The notes beneath the pieces were generated by a model that saw only the letters and a list, made by a program, of their open reading frames with translations, did not search any database and was not told the origin of the DNA. 10,613 nucleotides of DNA from Holosporales bacterium. GTDB lineage: Bacteria; Pseudomonadota; Alphaproteobacteria; Caedimonadales; UBA9215. A program made the translations under genes and the position numbers. Positions 6,942 to 10,613 of this stretch are shown here, piece by piece (within the stretch, counting starts at the first letter, position 1; the number at the start of each line of letters is the position of its first letter). The DNA lies in contig DOCA01000054.1 of assembly GCA_003503995.1 (NCBI GenBank), positions 1 through 10,613 of the forward strand. The letters run 5' to 3'.

Positions 6942-8231
6942 TTAGAAATTATCATACAACGGAAAGCGTTCACAAAGATCAACAATCTCTTCCCTGATTC
7001 TTTTTTCTGTGGTCGCTGAATCTCCATCACGCACGCCACGAAGCACTTCGAGAATAGCTTCAGCAATCCAAATGAATTCCTTTTCTCCCATGCCTCTCGT
7101 CGTTAAGGCTGGCGATCCTAAACGCAACCCCGAGGTTTCTTGAGGAGAGCGCGGATCATTATAAACGCTATTTTTATTGCAGGTAATACCGGCACGCTCG
7201 AGAGCATTGGCCCCATCCCGCCCATTGATATTAAAGGGACGTAAATCCACAAGAATCAAGTGGCAATCCGTGCCTCCTGAAACAATTTCAAGCCCCCCTT
7301 CTTTCAATGTTTTCGCAAGGGTTTTGGCATTGGCAATCACGGCTGCTGCATAGGTTTCAAAATCAGGTTGGAGCGCTTCTTTGAAGGCAATGGCTTTTCC
7401 TGCAATAGCATGCATGAGGGGCCCACCTTGAGAACCAGGGAAAACCGCTGAGTTTAATTTTTTAGATAACTCAGGGCAATCAGAAAGAATCATACCACCC
7501 CGTGGACCTCGCAAAGTTTTATGGGTCGTCGTAGTCACAACATGAGCATGTTTTAAAGGATTATCCAACTGCTTACCAGCTACAAGACCTGCAAAATGAG
7601 CCATATCAACCCAGAAATAGGCACCAACTTCATCGGCTATTTTCCGAAAGCGGGCAAAATCAATATTACGAGGATAGGCTGACCCACCCGCAATGATCAA
7701 TTTAGGTTTATGTTCTCTGGCCAGAGCTTCCACTTGATCCATATCTATGCAGTGGTCATTTTCTTGAAGACCATACCCAATGGCGTTAAACCATTTTCCT
7801 GAAAAATTCACATGGGAGCCATGGGTCAAATGCCCTCCACTGGCAAGATCCATACCAAGGAAAGTATCTCCTGGTTTAATCAATGCCATGAAAACTTCGA
7901 TATTAGCCTGAGAACCCGAATGGGGCTGGACGTTTGCATAAGAACAATCAAACAGTTTGCAAGCACGCTCAATGGCTAAAGTTTCAGCAATATCAACGAT
8001 CTCGCACCCATTGTAATAACGGCGCCCTGGATAACCTTCCGCATACTTGTTGGTTAAAACAGACCCTTGTGCCGCTAAAACCGCCCGTGATGTAAAGTTC
8101 TCTGAGGCAATCATTTCAAGTTGACTCTGCTGACGTTCCAGCTCTTGCTCAAGAACTTTTGCAATTTCTGGGTCCGTTTTTTGAACGCAATCTTGAGTAT
8201 CTAGTGAATAAATTGAGGCAACAGAAGTCAT
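6942..8231 (-). CDS. glyA: Serine hydroxymethyltransferase
   Basis: This PLP enzyme interconverts serine plus tetrahydrofolate with glycine plus 5,10-methylene-tetrahydrofolate, supplying one-carbon units for thymidylate and purine synthesis. The protein is 429 aa, within the family range. It has MIASENFTS (40-48), the NKYAEGYPGRRYYNG segment (61-75) and SGSQAN (105-110). VDMAHFAGL (208-216) supplies Asp209, which holds the PLP ring nitrogen. TTTTHKTLRGPRGG (233-246) contains the Schiff-base Lys238. AAAGGA lies 6 bases before the ATG, supporting this start. It leads nrdR by 27 bp, forming a likely two-gene unit that links methylene-folate supply to deoxynucleotide control. Its leader is T-rich, and no recognised riboswitch was seen. 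Confidence 0.97.
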   Translation of the reverse strand: MTSVASIYSLDTQDCVQKTDPEIAKVLEQELERQQSQLEMIASENFTSRAVLAAQGSVLTNKYAEGYPGRRYYNGCEIVDIAETLAIERACKLFDCSYANVQPHSGSQANIEVFMALIKPGDTFLGMDLASGGHLTHGSHVNFSGKWFNAIGYGLQENDHCIDMDQVEALAREHKPKLIIAGGSAYPRNIDFARFRKIADEVGAYFWVDMAHFAGLVAGKQLDNPLKHAHVVTTTTHKTLRGPRGGMILSDCPELSKKLNSAVFPGSQGGPLMHAIAGKAIAFKEALQPDFETYAAAVIANAKTLAKTLKEGGLEIVSGGTDCHLILVDLRPFNINGRDGANALERAGITCNKNSVYNDPRSPQETSGLRLGSPALTTRGMGEKEFIWIAEAILEVLRGVRDGDSATTEKRIREEIVDLCERFPLYDNF

Positions 8232-8516
8232 GAGAGTTCCTTTCGTGATAAGAATGATAGAGTGCTAAAAAGAGGCGAGAAAGTCGTGTAAAAAAGAAAG
8301 AGTGATGGGGAATTTTTAAAAAAAATATATGTGTTGAAAAAAGATCTCCAAATCTAAAAGTTAGGATAAAAGAATCAAACTTGAAATCATCATACCCCAT
8401 CTCAAAAAAAAGAAAAGCGAGTATGTAAAATATTTTATTTCTTAAAGAAAGACCATCTATGGTAGCCCTTTCATGCGTGAAAGGAGCAGAAAATATAATC
8501 CCTTTATAGATAAACC
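8232..8516 (-). other. AT-rich gap between RSH and glyA, probably holding the glyA promoter
   Basis: This 285-bp stretch holds no credible gene. On the glyA strand it is T-rich with several T runs. A possible -10 box TATGAT lies at 8394-8389 without a convincing -35 box, so the glyA promoter remains unplaced. A group of inverted repeats at 8430-8496 lies just downstream of the RSH stop and is listed separately. I saw no match to glycine, SAM or tetrahydrofolate riboswitch cores by eye. Confidence 0.5.
8430..8496 (-). repeat. Nested inverted repeats downstream of the RSH gene, possible 3'-end structure
   Basis: ATATTTT (8430-8436) is complementary to AAAATAT (8490-8496). Inside this pair are three further inverted repeats: TTTCT/AGAAA (within 8438-8449), ACCA/TGGT (8452-8463), and the strongest, CCTTTCA (8467-8473) with TGAAAGG (8478-8484) around a TGCG loop, extendable by two G-C pairs across a one-base bulge. 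As minus-strand RNA this begins about 20 bases after the RSH stop and could act as a transcript end or processing site. No clean T tract follows the main stem directly, so it is not a textbook terminator. Confidence 0.35.
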
Positions 8517-10613
8517 CTAGATCCGTTGAACCGTTGTAATCAACGTAGAGGCTCTCAAACAAGCAATAATATTAGTTAAGTGATCCGTATTGGTCACGTC
8601 AATATCGATATTAACTTCAAAAAAATTCTCCGTCCGATTCACAACCTTGAGGTTAGCAATATTACCATGGTTTTTACTGATGGTCGTTGTCAAAGTCGCA
8701 AGAGCTCCTTGGCGGTTGTCCATAATGACATAAAGACGCCCCACATGAGTGGTTTGCTCTTCTTGATCTGCCCATGTTAAATCAATCCAACGCTCGGGCT
8801 CATTGGCAAAATTTTTAAGCATATCACAATCATTCGTGTGAATTGTCACTCCTCGCCCTGACATAATAATGCCAACGATATGATCTCCTGGCAACGGATG
8901 ACAACATCCTGCGTAATGCACTGCCATCCCTGGGATAAGCCCTCGAATGGACAAGGCAGATTTCTTATCTTTCCAAAGATTTTTCTCGTGCTCTTCTATG
9001 GACTTAAGAGGCTTCTCTTTTTTAGCAGGTTGATAATTGGGGTAAACGGCTCGAATCACTTCTGCTGGTGTGTTTAACCCTTCTCCAAGCAAGGCGTGAA
9101 GGTCTTCCGTTGTGTTGCACTTAAAATCTTTAAGAGTTCCTTCAATCTGTTTCTCTGTATAGTCAAGTTTTGCTTGCTCAAATCCTTTTTGGAGAAGGTT
9201 CCGGCCCAGCGTGACAAATTGATCTCTTTTTTGAGAGCGAATAAATTTGCGAATATTAGCACGGGCTTTTCCCGTTACCACAAAACGCTCCCACGACGGA
9301 GATGGCGTTTGTGCTTTAGCCGTTACGATATCAACTTGATCTCCATTATGAAGAATCGTGCGCAAAGGAACCATACGGCCATTGATCTTAACACCGACGC
9401 AATGATCCCCAACCTTTGAGTGAATTGCGTAGGCAAAATCAATGGGTGTGGCCCCTTGAGGCAAGGAAATCAAATCCCCTGCTGGCGTAAAGCAAAACAC
9501 CTGATCTTGAAACATTTCAAGTTTTGTATGCTCTAGAAATTCTTCCGCACCTGATGTGTTCTCTAAAATTTCCAGCAAGCTCCGAAGCCAGCCATAATCA
9601 TGAGTTTCATTGGAGTCTTGCTTATACTGCCAATGAGCTGCCACGCCCATTTCAGCAACTTCATGCATCTTTCTTGTCCGTATTTGAACTTCAATACGTT
9701 GGCGATTAGGACCAATGATAAAGGTATGAAGAGACTGATAACCATTGGGCTTTGGTGTGCTGATATAATCTTTAAAACGATCAGGAATAACACGGTAGAC
9801 ACTATGCAGAATACCAAGAACTTTATAACAGTCCGTGACATCTGCAACGATCACGCGAAAAGCCACAATATCAAGGAGTTGTTCAAGGGTGATATTCTTA
9901 TGATGCATCTTACGCCAAATCGAGTACGGGCGCTTAACCCGCCCTGTAATTTCCGCCGTAACACCTTCTTTTTTGAGTATGTCTTTGAGTTCTTTTACAA
10001 CGGGTTCAATGTGATTATCACCATTTTGATGTTGTAAAAAATCAAGACGGCTTACAATTGATTCCCTCGCATCAGAGTTCAGAGCTGCAAAAGAGAGATC
10101 TTCAAGCTCATCCTTAAAATGCATAATACCGATACGCTCTGCCAAAGGTGCATAAATATCAAGGGTTTCCCGAGCTATGCGATGGCGCTTTTCCTCGCGT
10201 ACAAAATCGAGGGTTCGCATATTGTGGAGACGATCAGCCAGCTTAACAAGCAACACCCGAATGTCATCGGACATGGCCAACACAAGCTTTCTAAAATTCT
10301 CGGCTTGTTTTGTTTTATCGGATTGGCCTTCAATTCGAGTAAGTTTCGTTACCCCGTTCACCAAGTTTTTAACTTCTTCGCCAAAAAGCTTTTCAATTTC
10401 CTCAAGGGTCGCATCGGTATCTTCGACAGTATCGTGGAGCAAAGCCGTCACAATAGAAGCCGTGTCTAATTTCATATCAGACAAAATACTCGCAACTTCA
10501 AGGGGGTGTGAGAAATAGGGGTCACCAGAAGCTCTTTTTTGAGACCCATGGGCTTTCATGGCAAAGACATAGGCACGGTTGATAGCCTCCTCATCCGCAT
10601 TGGGATCATAGGC
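8517..10613 (-). CDS. spoT: Bifunctional (p)ppGpp synthetase/hydrolase, RSH family; N-terminus cut by window edge
   Basis: RSH enzymes make and degrade (p)ppGpp in the stringent response. The frame runs 18 codons beyond the first internal Met (10559) to the window edge (AYDPNADEEAINRAYVFA...), so the true start lies outside and Met at 10559 is not the start. Of 698 residues visible, the HD hydrolase has FSHPLEV (His36), LLHDTVED (His60, Asp61, Glu64, Asp65) and LADRLHN (125-131). The synthetase has RFKD (279-282), the RxKD form of bifunctional Rel/SpoT rather than the ExDD of RelA, then NGYQSLHT and the EVQIRT strand. The TGS domain follows (about 370-432), then a zinc-finger region with GCCHP (569-573) and Cys596, and a C-terminal ACT domain (626-698). 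Both active sites look intact, so it may be the sole long RSH, as usual in alphaproteobacteria; that is inference. Confidence 0.96.
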   Translation of the reverse strand, partial: AYDPNADEEAINRAYVFAMKAHGSQKRASGDPYFSHPLEVASILSDMKLDTASIVTALLHDTVEDTDATLEEIEKLFGEEVKNLVNGVTKLTRIEGQSDKTKQAENFRKLVLAMSDDIRVLLVKLADRLHNMRTLDFVREEKRHRIARETLDIYAPLAERIGIMHFKDELEDLSFAALNSDARESIVSRLDFLQHQNGDNHIEPVVKELKDILKKEGVTAEITGRVKRPYSIWRKMHHKNITLEQLLDIVAFRVIVADVTDCYKVLGILHSVYRVIPDRFKDYISTPKPNGYQSLHTFIIGPNRQRIEVQIRTRKMHEVAEMGVAAHWQYKQDSNETHDYGWLRSLLEILENTSGAEEFLEHTKLEMFQDQVFCFTPAGDLISLPQGATPIDFAYAIHSKVGDHCVGVKINGRMVPLRTILHNGDQVDIVTAKAQTPSPSWERFVVTGKARANIRKFIRSQKRDQFVTLGRNLLQKGFEQAKLDYTEKQIEGTLKDFKCNTTEDLHALLGEGLNTPAEVIRAVYPNYQPAKKEKPLKSIEEHEKNLWKDKKSALSIRGLIPGMAVHYAGCCHPLPGDHIVGIIMSGRGVTIHTNDCDMLKNFANEPERWIDLTWADQEEQTTHVGRLYVIMDNRQGALATLTTTISKNHGNIANLKVVNRTENFFEVNIDIDVTNTDHLTNIIACLRASTLITTVQRI

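Noticed and set aside
8318..8336. Possible NrdR box before glyA (ACACATATAT on the minus strand)
   Set aside because: Only half of the palindromic consensus is recognisable and no second box at the required spacing is seen; the rest is a T run.
8149..8562. 137-codon minus-strand frame across the RSH-glyA gap
   Set aside because: It overlaps the end of RSH and the start of glyA in another frame, and its Phe-rich, low-complexity translation simply reflects a T-rich gap.
10559..10561. ATG at 10561-10559 as the start of the RSH protein
   Set aside because: The frame stays open to the window edge and the 18 upstream codons read as conserved RSH N-terminal sequence.
1..10613. Search for a defence system, mobile element, CRISPR array, tRNA or novel cluster
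   Set aside because: Every long frame with gene-like features belongs to a known housekeeping or transport family, and no direct repeats or transposase-like sequences were seen.

Overview
The window looks like an ordinary chromosomal stretch from a low-GC alphaproteobacterium. The lineage call rests on three things. A GapR/DUF2312 nucleoid protein is present, and that family is typical of alphaproteobacteria. The AarF/UbiB-like kinase and the MsbA-related ABC exporter are of types I associate with that class. The glyA-nrdR gene pair is also common there. The AT-rich gaps and the T-rich glyA leader would suit a host-associated group such as Holosporales, but this is inference and cannot be settled here. 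I found no mobile element, CRISPR array, rRNA or tRNA, prophage gene, defence gene or long repeat.

Layout. From 1 to 2878 a minus-strand cluster reads eamA-type transporter, then pyruvate kinase, then an AarF/ABC1 kinase cut by the left edge. The gaps are 24 and 7 bp, so this is probably one operon, driven from a candidate sigma-70 promoter at 2937-2965. Divergently, gapR runs from 3001 to 3327 and ends at a clear Rho-independent terminator (3349-3377). A plus-strand operon follows: an ABC exporter (start corrected to ATG 3435), sdhE beginning at the base after the exporter stop codon, and a glutathionyl-hydroquinone reductase. It meets, tail to tail with an 8-bp gap, a minus-strand block made of the RSH (p)ppGpp synthetase/hydrolase (cut by the right edge), glyA and nrdR.

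Functional picture. The genes serve core metabolism and its control: glycolysis (Pyk), one-carbon and serine-glycine metabolism (GlyA), ribonucleotide reductase control (NrdR), the stringent response (RSH), chromosome topology (GapR), flavinylation of succinate dehydrogenase (SdhE), and quinone-related redox functions (AarF/UbiB-like kinase and glutathionyl-hydroquinone reductase). Every recognised gene looks intact apart from the two edge-truncated ones, and all visible catalytic motifs are present.

Novelty. I do not see an undescribed system. The points worth a second look are modest: the grouping of exporter, sdhE and glutathionyl-hydroquinone reductase; the riboflavin genes missing after nrdR; overlapping divergent promoters between eamA and gapR; a folded element in the RSH-glyA gap; a C-over-G bias confined to the exporter gene; and an acidic Ser-rich tail on GapR.
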